Positions 25,914 to 35,297 of a stretch of 64,000 bases of DNA are shown piece after piece. Below the pieces are notes generated by a model that saw nothing but the letters and a program-made list of their open reading frames with translations, did no database searches and was not told the DNA's origin. Source of the DNA: Leifsonia soli (GTDB lineage: Bacteria > Actinomycetota > Actinomycetes > Actinomycetales > Microbacteriaceae); the NCBI RefSeq assembly GCF_013408745.1, contig NZ_JACCBJ010000001.1, forward strand, positions 3,720,001 to 3,784,000. Reading direction: 5' to 3'. A program made the position numbers and the translations under genes. The number at the start of each line of letters is the position of its first letter. Position 1 is the stretch's first letter.

Positions 25914-26311
25914 ATGACGGTTCCCGAAATGCCTGACCCTGGGCTTACCGACGTGTATCAGCCGCCCAGCACGGTAAGCCAAGATTCGACCGTCAAGACG
26001 CTGATATTAGGGCGAGGAGATCCGATAGTCGCTGTGACGGCCGACGGCTTCTGGCGGACTGTGCAAACACCGATGGAAGCGCAACGATGCGCATAGTCAG
26101 TTCCGAGCCGTAAGCGTTGGCGCCTTACCACCCGTGTAAAGACGTTGGTTAGGCCTTGATCGGTAAACCGGTAGACGACGATGGCATGCTCGAGCTCCTC
26201 GAACGCTGGCGCGGTCACCGCCACAGGATCGTCCGTCTCATCGGGGCAAGTGGTTACCGGCGGCCGCGGCACGGTGCGAGGATCACCATTCAGGATCACC
26301 GGTGGCACTGA
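25914..26311 (+). pseudogene. AlkA-like 3-methyladenine DNA glycosylase remnant
   Basis: The two ends of one gene are present with the middle gone. The N-terminal piece from ATG 25914 contains LGRGDPIVAVTADGFWRTVQTP, which matches the start of actinobacterial COG0122-type glycosylases (RGxGDPTxRVxxDGxWRxxRTP). In another frame 26156-26311 reads DDDGMLELLERWRGHRHR then IVRLIGASG and PRHGARITIQDHR, matching their C-terminus. The catalytic HhH-GPD region is missing and there is a frame change. Assignment is by eye. Confidence 0.55.
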
Positions 26312-26345
26312 ATGCCTTTAGCAGCTGACATCGCCGGTTGGCGAG

Positions 26346-28073
26346 TCAGGCACGTAGGGGTGCTTGCGGAGCATCCTTTCCGGGTCCGATGCCCAATGGC
26401 ATCCCAGCCTCGGGATGGTTCATGTCGAACGCGGGAGACTCCGAACGAATCCGCGGTATCGCCGTGAAGTTGTGCCGCGGCGGGGGGCAGCTCGTGGCCC
26501 ATTCAAGCGACCGGCCGTACCCCCACGGGTCGCTCACCGTCACTTTCGGGATATGGCGGGCCGTGAGGTAGACGTTCAGGAAAAAAGGGATCATCGACAC
26601 GGCCAGCAAAAATGACCCAAAAGTAGACACCTGATTCAGCCAGGCGAAGCCATCCTCCGGCAAGTACGTTGCGTACCGCCGCGGCATCCCCAAGACCCCT
26701 AGCCAATGCTGGATGAGGAACGTCGTGTGGAAGCCGACGAATAGCAACCAGAAATGCCACTTCCCTAACCGGTTGCTAAGGACCTTCCCTGTCCACTTCG
26801 GCCACCAGAAATAGAAGCCGGCGAACATCGCGAACACCACGGTCCCGAACACCACATAGTGGATGTGCGCCACGACGAAGTAGGTGTCGGAGACATGAAA
26901 GTCCAATGGCGGTGATGCCATGATCACCCCGGTGAGGCCGCCGAACGTGAAGGTGATCAGGAACCCGATCGCCCATAGCATCGGGGCTTCGAAGGTGAGC
27001 GACCCGCGCCACATCGTGCCGATCCAGTTGAAGATCTTCACGCCCGTCGGCACTGCGATCAGCATGGTCATCAGGGAGAACCACGGCAGGAGGACCGACC
27101 CGGTCACGAACATGTGGTGCGCCCAGACAGCCATCGACAGTGCCGCGATCGCGATCGTCGCGTAGACCAGTGTCTTGTAACCGAAGATCGGCTTCCGGCT
27201 GAATACTGGGAAGATTTCCGACACGATGCCGAAAAACGGGATTGCGATGATGTACACCTCGGGATGACCAAAGAACCAAAACAGGTGCTGCCACATCAGC
27301 GCTCCACCGTTGGCGGCGTCGAAGATGTGGGCTCCAAAGACTCGATCGGCGCCCAGCGCGAACAGCGCCGCCGCGAGCACGGGAAAAGCCACCAGCACCA
27401 TGATGGAAGTGACCAAAGTGTTCCAGGTGAAGATCGGCAGGCGGAACATGGTCATTCCTGGCGCACGCAAAGTGATGATTGTGGTGATGAAATTGACGGC
27501 GCCGAGAATGGTGCCAAAGCCCGACAGTGCCAGCCCGAAAGCCCATAGATTCGTCCCGACACCAGGCGAGAACGTTGCTGACGACAGCGGCGCATAGCCA
27601 GTCCATCCGAAAATCGCTGTGCCTTCAGGAGTCAGGAAGCCGGACACAACGATCGCGGAGCCGAAGAAGTAAAGCCAGTAGGCCAGCGCGTTCAGCCGCG
27701 GAAATGCCACGTCCGGGGCGCCAATCTGTAGCGGCATGATCGCATTCGCGAACCCGGCGAATAGTGGCGTCGCAAACATCAGCAGCATGATGGTGCCGTG
27801 CATTGTGAACAGCTGGTTGTACTGGGTTCGCGTCTGCACGATTTGAAGACCGGGAGCAAAAAGCTGCGCCCGAATGAGCAGCGCGAGCACCCCGCCGATG
27901 AGGAAGGAAGCAAAGGAAGTGAACAGATAAAGGTAACCGATGGTCTTGTGGTCCGTGGACGTTAGCCACGACACGAGAAGGTTGCCTTTACGCTGTGCGC
28001 TGGAAGAGATGGGCTCCGGCGCGTCCGCCGGAGTCGGATGCGTCTGGCGGACCTGGACGTAGTGTGACGTCAT
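26346..28073 (-). CDS. ctaD: Cytochrome c oxidase subunit I, copy 2
   Basis: Protein of 575 residues closely similar to the 7538-9205 copy, including GHPEVY, AHHM, PTGVKIF and HIHY, and the shared C-terminus [17 protein letters not shown]. Full length, 12 membrane helices, all metal and proton-channel residues intact. GGAGAAG precedes the ATG. It follows the second ferritin-like gene by 69 bases on the same strand, the reverse of the order in copy 1. No other oxidase subunit gene is nearby. Confidence 0.95.
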   Translation of the reverse strand: MTSHYVQVRQTHPTPADAPEPISSSAQRKGNLLVSWLTSTDHKTIGYLYLFTSFASFLIGGVLALLIRAQLFAPGLQIVQTRTQYNQLFTMHGTIMLLMFATPLFAGFANAIMPLQIGAPDVAFPRLNALAYWLYFFGSAIVVSGFLTPEGTAIFGWTGYAPLSSATFSPGVGTNLWAFGLALSGFGTILGAVNFITTIITLRAPGMTMFRLPIFTWNTLVTSIMVLVAFPVLAAALFALGADRVFGAHIFDAANGGALMWQHLFWFFGHPEVYIIAIPFFGIVSEIFPVFSRKPIFGYKTLVYATIAIAALSMAVWAHHMFVTGSVLLPWFSLMTMLIAVPTGVKIFNWIGTMWRGSLTFEAPMLWAIGFLITFTFGGLTGVIMASPPLDFHVSDTYFVVAHIHYVVFGTVVFAMFAGFYFWWPKWTGKVLSNRLGKWHFWLLFVGFHTTFLIQHWLGVLGMPRRYATYLPEDGFAWLNQVSTFGSFLLAVSMIPFFLNVYLTARHIPKVTVSDPWGYGRSLEWATSCPPPRHNFTAIPRIRSESPAFDMNHPEAGMPLGIGPGKDAPQAPLRA

Positions 28074-28142
28074 CGCTTCTCCTGACTGGTGCCGGCAGAT
28101 TGCTGTCGCCCGGAGGTTATGGCTGCGGTGCCACGATCGCGG

Positions 28143-29054
28143 TCAGCTGTTCTGCCCGGATTCGCGCAGTGCCCCGTTCAGCCCGTTCGGGTAGAACCCG
28201 CCGGAAGTGGCACGGACCGGGGTGAGGTAGACGATGTTGAGGATGTGCTCCGGGGAGCGTCCGTACGTTCTGCCTTCCGCGTCCGTTGGGACGAGGTTGA
28301 GCGACTCTCGATTTCCGATGCCCTGATCGTCATCGCCGATACCGTCGACCGCTCCACGCACGTCGGAGATTTTCTGCACTGCATCAAACACAGCGTCGTT
28401 GATCATGCCTTCGTTATAGAGCGAGGTGCGAACAATGCCTCCGTGGTAGGCCTCTGTCGCGAGCATCCCTGCGGCCGCGTCGAGGTACGTCTTGTTCGCG
28501 ATGAGCGGCGCTGCTCCTTTGAACGCCGTTACACCGACATCTTCGAATAAGAACGCGCCAAAGAGGAAGTTGAGGTCGTTCGCATATGCGTCGAAGGTTT
28601 CTCCCGGCTTGATCAGACCAGCGGCGCGAGCGGCCGCGGTGAAGCTCTGATCTAACGAGATGCTCGGCCGAGCCACCGCTGTATTTCCGAGTGCGTCGCG
28701 AAGGAACTTCACGTGCGCTCGCTCATCGCCGGCGATCTCCGCTGCGATCCTGCGGATCACCGGGCTCTGGAAAGGAACCGGCCGCCCGCCGGTCACCTCT
28801 CCTCGCGTTCCGGCTCCGGTGGTCATGTCGTCAGGCAAAGTGTCCCCGGACGCTCGAAGGTAGAACTCCGCCTCGAGATACTCCAAGTTCAGCGCGAAGT
28901 TCAGGATGCTCGCATCACTGACCGCGGCTGCCTGCGCGGCGTCGCCGGGCTGTCCGTTGGCTGCAGCATTGACCATCTCTGAAAGGCCTTCACGGTCGGC
29001 GTCTGTTTCGCCGCTCCGGTTGGCAGCCCGGGACAGAAAATCGTTGTCAGACAT
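28143..29054 (-). CDS. Ferritin-like domain protein, copy 2
   Basis: Protein of 303 residues, strongly similar to 9396-10301 across its length (same MSDNDFL start, LEYLEAEFYL, GDERAHVKFL, LATEAYHGG). The start at 29054 has AAGAGGTGG upstream. It is transcribed ahead of ctaD copy 2, so here iron handling and oxidase subunit I share an operon. No signal peptide is visible. The 290 bases upstream hold no gene that I can support. Confidence 0.82.
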   Translation of the reverse strand: MSDNDFLSRAANRSGETDADREGLSEMVNAAANGQPGDAAQAAAVSDASILNFALNLEYLEAEFYLRASGDTLPDDMTTGAGTRGEVTGGRPVPFQSPVIRRIAAEIAGDERAHVKFLRDALGNTAVARPSISLDQSFTAAARAAGLIKPGETFDAYANDLNFLFGAFLFEDVGVTAFKGAAPLIANKTYLDAAAGMLATEAYHGGIVRTSLYNEGMINDAVFDAVQKISDVRGAVDGIGDDDQGIGNRESLNLVPTDAEGRTYGRSPEHILNIVYLTPVRATSGGFYPNGLNGALRESGQNS

Positions 29055-29344
29055 TGGTAGACCACCTCTTCCGATAATCCGATTACCGGTGAAAGGGCAT
29101 GTCATCTGGGTGGACGCGCCGACGCTTCAAACGCCTTCATGCTTCACATGCGCAACGCCTGTTGGTGGACGCGTTCGCTCGCATGGCTGCCTTCTCGTGT
29201 CCGTCGTTGGACACAACTCAATTAGAGTCGGGCAACGCCAGCATGTGCAGTAGACCCAACTGGTTTCGTCGGCGATCAGCTCACTGAACGTTCGATTTTC
29301 GAAGGTGTCAGTGCATGCCTTGACATCGAAGGGAGAGACGTTCG

Positions 29345-30265
29345 TCAGCGAGCAGCGAGGTATCGCTCGGCATCAAGAGCGGCGACCGCCCCGGACCCGG
29401 CTGCGGTGATCGCCTGCCGGTAAGTCGCGTCGAGCACATCTCCGGCGACGAACACCCCGGCGAGGCTTGTGCGAGAACTCCGGCCGTCGACGGCGACGGT
29501 TCCATCGGAGTTGAAGTCGAGCTTCCCGTGGACCAGATGAGTGCGCGGATCAGCACCGATAGCGATGAAAAGGCCCTGAAGCTCCAAGGTGCTGGGCGAC
29601 CCATCGTGCGTGTTCACGAGATCAACGGATGTCACCGCTTCTTCGCCGCGCACGGCCTTGACGCGCTTGTTGACCAGCAATTCAATCTTTGGATTGCTAA
29701 GCGCCCGATCCTTCATGATGCGGGAGGCGCGCAGATTATCGGTGCGGTGGATGATGTACACCTTGTCCGCGAACCGGGCGAGGAACGCTGCCTCCTGCAT
29801 CGCCGAATCACCGCCGCCTACAACGCCGACGGTCTTGCCGCGGAAGAAGAAGCCGTCGCAGGTGGCGCACCAGGACACCCCATGCCCAGTGAGCCGATCC
29901 TCTCCAGGGATGCCTAGTTTTCTGTAGGCGGAACCGGTCGCAAAGATGATCGACTCGCTTTCGTGTGTAGCGCCGTTGCTCAACGTCACACGTTTGCTGT
30001 CGCCGACAAGGTCGAGGTTCTCAACGTCCTCGAAGAGCACTTCGGTTCCAAATTTCTCCGCCTGCGCTTGGAGCATCTGCACTAGGTCTGGGCCTAGCAC
30101 CCCTGTAGGAAACCCGGGAAAGTTTTCCACTTCCGTCGTGTTCACCAGGTCGCCGCCTGCTTCTACGCTGCTGGCGATGAGCAGAGGGCTCAGGCTGGCG
30201 CGGGCCGCGTATATCGCTGCGGTGAAGCCGGCAGGGCCGGATCCAATGATGATCGTCTGTCGCAT
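29345..30265 (-). CDS. trxB: Thioredoxin reductase
   Basis: NADPH-dependent flavoprotein of 306 residues. FAD site GSGPAGFTAAIYAAR at the N-terminus, redox centre CATC (Cys133/Cys136) in CATCDGFFFRG, NADPH site GGGDSAMQEA. A strong Shine-Dalgarno (GGAGGTGACAGG) leads the ATG. It reduces thioredoxin and so supports MsrA and AhpD-type enzymes. It follows transaldolase on the same strand by 69 bases, linking NADPH use with the pentose phosphate route. Confidence 0.95.
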   Translation of the reverse strand: MRQTIIIGSGPAGFTAAIYAARASLSPLLIASSVEAGGDLVNTTEVENFPGFPTGVLGPDLVQMLQAQAEKFGTEVLFEDVENLDLVGDSKRVTLSNGATHESESIIFATGSAYRKLGIPGEDRLTGHGVSWCATCDGFFFRGKTVGVVGGGDSAMQEAAFLARFADKVYIIHRTDNLRASRIMKDRALSNPKIELLVNKRVKAVRGEEAVTSVDLVNTHDGSPSTLELQGLFIAIGADPRTHLVHGKLDFNSDGTVAVDGRSSRTSLAGVFVAGDVLDATYRQAITAAGSGAVAALDAERYLAAR

Positions 30266-30334
30266 CCTGTCACCTCCATCTATCAGCCACCGGCAAAGTC
30301 GAGACCAGCCAGGTAATCAGGCCTACGGGCCTGG

Positions 30335-31492
30335 TCATCGCGAGCTCCTGAGCGCCTCAGCGACCGTCTTGTTCAACTTCCGCCAAGAGCTCTCGAACTT
30401 CTCGACGCCCTCCGCAAGGAGCTTGTCGGTTACTTTCTCGTACGAGACGCCGACTGCCTTTAGGCGTTCGAAAGTGTCAACGGCGTCGCCGTAACGGTCG
30501 GTGATGGTGTCACTGCTCAGGCGCCCGTGATCCGCGAAAGCCCTGAGTGTGCCTGGAGGCATCGTGATGACGGTGTCTGGAGCGATGAGTTCGTTCACGT
30601 AATAGGTGTCCGCGAGCTCAGGGTTCTTTACGCCTGTGGACGCCCAGAGCGGTCGTTGGATGTTTGCGCCTCGTGCCAGCAGCCGCTCGGCACGCCCACG
30701 GGCGAACTCCTCCTGGAAGACCCGGTAAGCCAACCGGGCGTTTGCGACGCCGACCGTGCCGCGTAGTTCCAATGCGTCCGGAGTGTCCAGATCGCCGAGC
30801 CGGGTGTCGACTTCCGTATCGACTCGGGAGACGAAGAACGACGCGACGGAAAAGATGTCGCTGATGTTCCGCCCGGCCAGAAGGGCTCGCTCAAGCCCTG
30901 AAAGGTACGCGCGGATGACCAGCCGATAAACGTCGATGTTGAACAGGAGAGTTACGTTCACGCTGATCCCGGCCGCGGTGGCTTCCGCGATCGCGTCGAT
31001 ACCTTCCGCCGTCGCGGGGATCTTCACCATCAGATTTGGTTGATCGATCGTCTTCCAAAGATGGGTAGCGCGTTCCAATGTCTCTTTCGCCTGGAATGCG
31101 ATGGCGGGCTCCACTTCAACGGACACACGTCCGTCTACACTTCCGGTCTGCTGGAATGTCGGATACAACAGTTTGGCGGTGTCGATGATGTCGGCCGTGA
31201 CCAATGCGTCGACTGCGTCCGGTACCGACGCGCCTGACTGCGCGAGCTTCTTAAGCTGCTCGTTGTAGGCATCGGTTCCTTCGACCGCAGAAGAGAAGAT
31301 CGTCGGGTTCGTCGTGACACCGACCACGTCGTAGCAGTCGATCAGCTTCCGCAACTCCCCGGACACCAACGCGTCGCGCGACAGATCGTCAAGCCAGATT
31401 GATACGCCAGCTTTGCTGAGCGCGGCAGTGGCACAGGAGCGGTCGCCGCCGCTGTTGACGGAACCGCCGGGAGACTTGTCGAATCGGTTCAT
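30335..31492 (-). CDS. tal: Transaldolase
   Basis: Class I aldolase of the pentose phosphate pathway, about 385 residues. The Schiff-base Lys lies in NLMVKIPAT and the N-terminal signature is VTTNPTIF. The start at 31492 gives a ~20-residue extension before the usual AGVSIWLDDLSR; GAGAGGCGG lies upstream. It is probably co-transcribed with trxB. With tkt at 13396-15291 the island carries both non-oxidative pentose-phosphate enzymes. Confidence 0.92.
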   Translation of the reverse strand: MNRFDKSPGGSVNSGGDRSCATAALSKAGVSIWLDDLSRDALVSGELRKLIDCYDVVGVTTNPTIFSSAVEGTDAYNEQLKKLAQSGASVPDAVDALVTADIIDTAKLLYPTFQQTGSVDGRVSVEVEPAIAFQAKETLERATHLWKTIDQPNLMVKIPATAEGIDAIAEATAAGISVNVTLLFNIDVYRLVIRAYLSGLERALLAGRNISDIFSVASFFVSRVDTEVDTRLGDLDTPDALELRGTVGVANARLAYRVFQEEFARGRAERLLARGANIQRPLWASTGVKNPELADTYYVNELIAPDTVITMPPGTLRAFADHGRLSSDTITDRYGDAVDTFERLKAVGVSYEKVTDKLLAEGVEKFESSWRKLNKTVAEALRSSR

Positions 31493-31857
31493 GATGTGCC
31501 GCCTCTCGTGGGTGAAACCCAGACGGCGAACGTCGTGTACCCGATCGGGCTCACGAACCTCGAACGTCTGGGTTATGTCATCTGCTGGCAATCATCAGCA
31601 TCAAAGCATTCTTAACGTTCCCACCAATGGAATATCGAGTACAGAACCAGGCTCGCACGACACTCAGCAGCGAAAGCAGACCGGTCGGCCAGCGCTGAGG
31701 GGCAACGCTGGCGCGCCTACGCGAGCCGGTGCACTGGGTTAAGGTGCACCCGGTAATACGGGCGTCCACGTCGCAGCGAATATTGCGAAGGGTCAGCTGA
31801 CCCGCGAATCCAAGGTGATCCAGCACCGCCTGCACGACGCGCCCAGGAGAAGTATCG
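31493..31857. other. Intergenic stretch, no gene seen
   Basis: About 365 bases between divergent transaldolase and the small membrane protein gene. No reading frame looked protein-like. Promoters for both directions are expected here. Confidence 0.5.
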
Positions 31858-32241
31858 ATGGATGACATGACGGCTGGAATAGTCCTCGCTGGCATCTTCG
31901 CAGCGCTGACGGTCGGAGCTGTCGTGGCGACCATCACCCTCGGCGGTCGGACGAACACCGTCACGAAACTAGGCGTCCTAGATAAGGCTCCTGATCGGCA
32001 GCCCCAGACCTTCTCGACCGAGAAGCTCATCGATGAGGAGCTGTCGACGGGCCTGTCGGCACTCGAGAGCGTTCCCTATCGAATTGCGACCACCGACACG
32101 TCATCATCGAACCACGCCGCAGAGTTGCAGCAAGGTCGCGAGGTCGCACAGACCAACTCGTCACAAGAATCCCGCAAGCAATGCTCAGACCGAGCCGCAT
32201 CATGCGACGGAAAGCAGCCGCCCAGAAGGAGGCCGACATGA
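31858..32241 (+). CDS. Single-span small membrane protein, 127 aa
   Basis: One N-terminal membrane helix (about 5-28, AGIVLAGIFAALTVGAVVATI) then a polar tail rich in Ser, Gln and charged residues. AGGAGA precedes the ATG. It overlaps the next oxidoreductase by ATGA and is probably translated with it. The tail has low complexity, so function is unclear. Confidence 0.5.
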   Translation: MDDMTAGIVLAGIFAALTVGAVVATITLGGRTNTVTKLGVLDKAPDRQPQTFSTEKLIDEELSTGLSALESVPYRIATTDTSSSNHAAELQQGREVAQTNSSQESRKQCSDRAASCDGKQPPRRRPT

Positions 32242-33155
32242 AAGCCCTAACCGCATCTGACCGCGAATCCGGAATCGCAGGACTGGCCCTGCAGGAGCGG
32301 CCCTACCCGCACGCCGCAGAAAACGACGTCATCGTCCGCGTGCACGCCGCCGGATTCACAACCGGCGAATTGAAATGGCCCGGCACATGGACAGATAGAG
32401 CAGGCCACGACCGGACCCCCACCATCCCCGGTCACGAGGTCGCTGGTGTGGTGGTCGAGCTCGGATACGGGACCACAGGCCTCACGCTGGGCCAACGGGT
32501 ATTCGGCATTGCCGACTGGACACGGGACGGCAGCCTTGCCGAATACGTTGCGGTAGAGACCCGGAATCTGGCCCCGCTGCCAGCGGACATCGATTTTGTC
32601 ACCGCCGCCAGCCTGCCCATTTCGGGACTCACCGCATTGCAGGGCCTGTTCGTTCACGGAAATCTAGCCCCCGGGCAGACGGTGCTCGTGACCGGCGCTG
32701 CCGGCGGAGTGGGATCAGTCGTATGCCAGCTCGCGCGCGAAGCAGGAGCGTTTGTGATCGGAGCTGGCCGGGAGCAGCACAAGGCTCGAATTCTGGAAGC
32801 AGGAGCCGACCGCTTCCTCAACCTCGAAGACCCGTCAGGAGAAGACGACGAGGTCGATCTTCTATTCGACGTTCTTGACGGCCCGATCTGCGCGCGTCTG
32901 GCAGAACGGATCCGCCCTGGCGGCATGCTGGTATCCATCGCGATGCCCCCGTATGTGTCCCGGGCAGACATCGAGGTCCGCTTCTTTGTGGTCGAGACAG
33001 ATCGGCAGCAGCTCACTGATCTCATCACGCGGGCTCGAAGTGGTCGCCTCCGAACCTTCATCGGCGACGTCATCCCGCTGGGACAAGCTGCTGCGGCGTT
33101 CGCTAAGGGTTCCGCTACGCCGGGAAAGATCGTCGTGAAAGTCGCCGCAGACTAA
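32238..33155 (+). CDS. NADP-dependent quinone oxidoreductase-like protein (MDR)
   Basis: Medium-chain reductase of the zinc-free quinone oxidoreductase type, 305 residues. GroES-like domain with GHEVAGVVVELG near 70; Rossmann motif VTGAAGGVGSVVCQLA near 155. AGGAGG precedes the ATG. It likely reduces quinones or reactive carbonyls with NADPH. It is one of three MDR proteins in the window, the others at 36660 and 62198. Confidence 0.85.
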   Translation: MKALTASDRESGIAGLALQERPYPHAAENDVIVRVHAAGFTTGELKWPGTWTDRAGHDRTPTIPGHEVAGVVVELGYGTTGLTLGQRVFGIADWTRDGSLAEYVAVETRNLAPLPADIDFVTAASLPISGLTALQGLFVHGNLAPGQTVLVTGAAGGVGSVVCQLAREAGAFVIGAGREQHKARILEAGADRFLNLEDPSGEDDEVDLLFDVLDGPICARLAERIRPGGMLVSIAMPPYVSRADIEVRFFVVETDRQQLTDLITRARSGRLRTFIGDVIPLGQAAAAFAKGSATPGKIVVKVAAD

Positions 33156-33262
33156 CCCGGAACCGCCCAAATAGCTCCGGCGAATGAGGGCTCCCAATGA
33201 CGGTCCGCCCGTTCGTGAGAAGTCGCATCGAAGCGACACCGTGAAGTTCGAGAGGTAACAAG

Positions 33263-33742
33263 ATGGCTGACACCGAGAAAACCCAACCCAGCGGCGCAGA
33301 ACTCTATCGAGGTCTCGCCACCGAATTCCTGCACCACTACCGTCGTGGGCCTCGCTACATCGCAGTAACCGGCGTACCCGAGAGCGACCCCGCCCGCGTG
33401 GCTGACTTGCTCGCAGCGGCACTCAACCACGAGGGACAGCCGACCGAGCGTAAAACGGTCGCCGGCACACCGACTGCAGATGAGTTCCGGGATACGACCG
33501 TAGCCCCATTTCGTTCCCGCGACGATGTCCTCGTGGTCGACGGGCCCGACCTGCTGAGTAAAGAGTTCCGGGGCTTCTGGAACTTCTCCATCTGGCTCGA
33601 GCACGACCCCGGCCGCACACCGGATTGGTCGTTCGTTGCCATCGAACAAGACCAGCTGGGGACCCCGCGGGAATCCGCCTCGGTCATGCTCGACGACGTG
33701 AACCCAGAACGACCGCAGCGGCTTTGGGCGGACTACTGCTGA
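33263..33742 (+). CDS. Uridine-kinase-like protein with broken P-loop
   Basis: Protein of 159 residues with the layout of small nucleoside-kinase P-loop proteins: strand-loop-helix RYIAVTGVPESDPARVADLL where GxxGxGKT would be, and DVLVVDGPDLL as the Walker-B-like strand. The Lys and Ser/Thr of Walker A are absent (GVPESDPA), so ATP hydrolysis is unlikely. It is also shorter than real uridine kinases. GAGAGG precedes the ATG. Role unknown. Confidence 0.55.
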   Translation: MADTEKTQPSGAELYRGLATEFLHHYRRGPRYIAVTGVPESDPARVADLLAAALNHEGQPTERKTVAGTPTADEFRDTTVAPFRSRDDVLVVDGPDLLSKEFRGFWNFSIWLEHDPGRTPDWSFVAIEQDQLGTPRESASVMLDDVNPERPQRLWADYC

Positions 33743-33800
33743 ACCCCCGTTGTTGCGCTCTTATCCCTGGCTCCTATGCGGAGGAGGCAACAGAAGGGAC

Positions 33801-33832
33801 TGTGCGCCGCGACCCGAAGGTCCCGGCGCACA
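33801..33832. terminator. Hairpin between convergent genes
   Basis: TGTGCGCCGCGACC (33801-33814) pairs with GGTCCCGGCGCACA (33819-33832) with one mismatch and a CGAA tetraloop. It lies between the kinase-like gene and rclA and probably serves both. Confidence 0.65.
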
Positions 33833-33838
33833 CCCCGT

Positions 33839-35224
33839 TCAGGACACGATCTTTGTGAAGATTTCGTTGAACGCCTCGGTCGTGCTGGGGTGCGTGTAGA
33901 TCCCGTTGGTCAACGCGGTGGCAGTCACGCCCTGCTGCATCGCCAGTGAAATCATGTTGATCACCTCTTGCGCGTCGATACTCAGAATCGCCGCACCGAG
34001 AATCTGATCGGTGTCCGCGTCAAGGATGAACTTCATCACCCCGCGGGTCTCCTCAACCGTGTACGTGCGACGCAACGCGACAATGTTCGCCACGTTCTCG
34101 CGCGCAACCTTGATGTTCAGGCCCCGAGCGCGGGCCTCGCGCTCGGTGAGGCCGACGGTCGCCAGCGGAGGCGTGATGAACACCGTCTTGGGTACCGCAA
34201 CGCGGTCCTTAACGCTCCGCTTCCCGTCACCGAGCAGCTGGTCGATGACGATGCGTGCGTCGTCCAGCGAGATGTAGGTGAACTGTGGCCCGCCGTTCAC
34301 ATCACCAAGCGCGAAGATGTGCGGCTGAGCGGTGCGCAGGTGCTCATCAACCACGACAGCCCCTCGCGGTGTCACCGCCACCCCGGCCGCCTCAAGGTTC
34401 AGCCCATCCGTTGCAGGTTTGCGGCCGGTCGCCGGCAGCACAGCGTCTCCTCGGACGGTGTGCGAGACCCCGTCCTTCATGTAGGTGACGATCGTTCCAC
34501 CGTCCACATCTTCGATGCTGGTCGCGAACGAACCAGGGATGAGGGTGATGCCGTCGCCGGCGAGGATCTCAGCGGCGACCGAAGCGACGTCCTCATCCTC
34601 CTTCGGCAGCAGCCGATCTGCCGCCTCGAGGACGGTCACCTCAGAGCCGAAGTGCCGGTAGATCGACGCGAATTCCAACCCCAGGTAGCCGCCGCCGATG
34701 ATCACTAGATTCTCAGGGAGCTTCTGCAGCCGGGTCAGGTCACTGCTGCTGACGAGGTGCTCGCTGTCATCGATGCCGTCAATGCGCGGGACGATCGGCT
34801 CGGAGCCGGTATTGATCAGGATCGTCGAACCAGTGACGGTGATCGTGTCCTTGCCTTCTCCGACGGCGACGGTATGCGGGTCGATGAAACGGGCCTTCCC
34901 GGTGATGACAGTCGCCAGGTCCTTGCTGTCGAGGGCCTTGAAGTTCGCGGCCCGGCCAGCCGAAGTGAGCTTCCGCACACCCTCAATGGAGTTAGCGAAG
35001 AACTCCTGCGCCGCGTCTTCCAGACGCCGCGAGTTTGAATAGTGCACAAGCATTTTGGTCGGTATGCAACCGACATTGGGGCAGGTGCCGCCGTACATGT
35101 CCTCAGACTGCTCGATGAGGATGATCCGCTTCCCAGCGTTCGAAAGCGCGTGCGCAGCGGTCTTCCCTCCCTTGCCGAAGCCGAGGACGATGACATCGGC
35201 TGTGAGAGATGTGGTGGTGTCCAT
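33839..35224 (-). CDS. rclA: RclA-like flavoprotein disulfide reductase
   Basis: Pyridine-nucleotide disulfide oxidoreductase of 461 residues. Redox pair Cys48/Cys53 in GGTCPNVGCIPTK, second nucleotide site GGGYLGLEFASIYRHFG, and the RclA-typical stretch GGPQFTYISLDDARIV followed by LLGDGKRS. The C-terminal dimer domain has the HPSTTEA His. E. coli RclA is a copper reductase protecting against hypochlorite. The start at 35224 has no clear Shine-Dalgarno. It is divergent to an RclR-like gene, the same arrangement as in E. coli, which supports the call. Confidence 0.88.
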   Translation of the reverse strand: MDTTTSLTADVIVLGFGKGGKTAAHALSNAGKRIILIEQSEDMYGGTCPNVGCIPTKMLVHYSNSRRLEDAAQEFFANSIEGVRKLTSAGRAANFKALDSKDLATVITGKARFIDPHTVAVGEGKDTITVTGSTILINTGSEPIVPRIDGIDDSEHLVSSSDLTRLQKLPENLVIIGGGYLGLEFASIYRHFGSEVTVLEAADRLLPKEDEDVASVAAEILAGDGITLIPGSFATSIEDVDGGTIVTYMKDGVSHTVRGDAVLPATGRKPATDGLNLEAAGVAVTPRGAVVVDEHLRTAQPHIFALGDVNGGPQFTYISLDDARIVIDQLLGDGKRSVKDRVAVPKTVFITPPLATVGLTEREARARGLNIKVARENVANIVALRRTYTVEETRGVMKFILDADTDQILGAAILSIDAQEVINMISLAMQQGVTATALTNGIYTHPSTTEAFNEIFTKIVS

Positions 35225-35297
35225 GACTAGAGTGTCGCCCAACGCCGATGCTACTAATAGACCAGCGCGTATCATGACCTAGCTCGAAAGTATCAAA
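35225..35297. promoter_or_regulatory. Divergent rclA / rclR-like control region
   Basis: A 73-base gap holds both promoters. Neither start has a good Shine-Dalgarno, so leaderless or near-leaderless transcripts are possible. No obvious dyad was picked out. Confidence 0.45.

Noticed and set aside
25958..26308. Minus-strand 116-aa frame after ctaD copy 2
   Set aside because: The opposite strand carries recognisable ends of an AlkA-like glycosylase, so this frame is its shadow.
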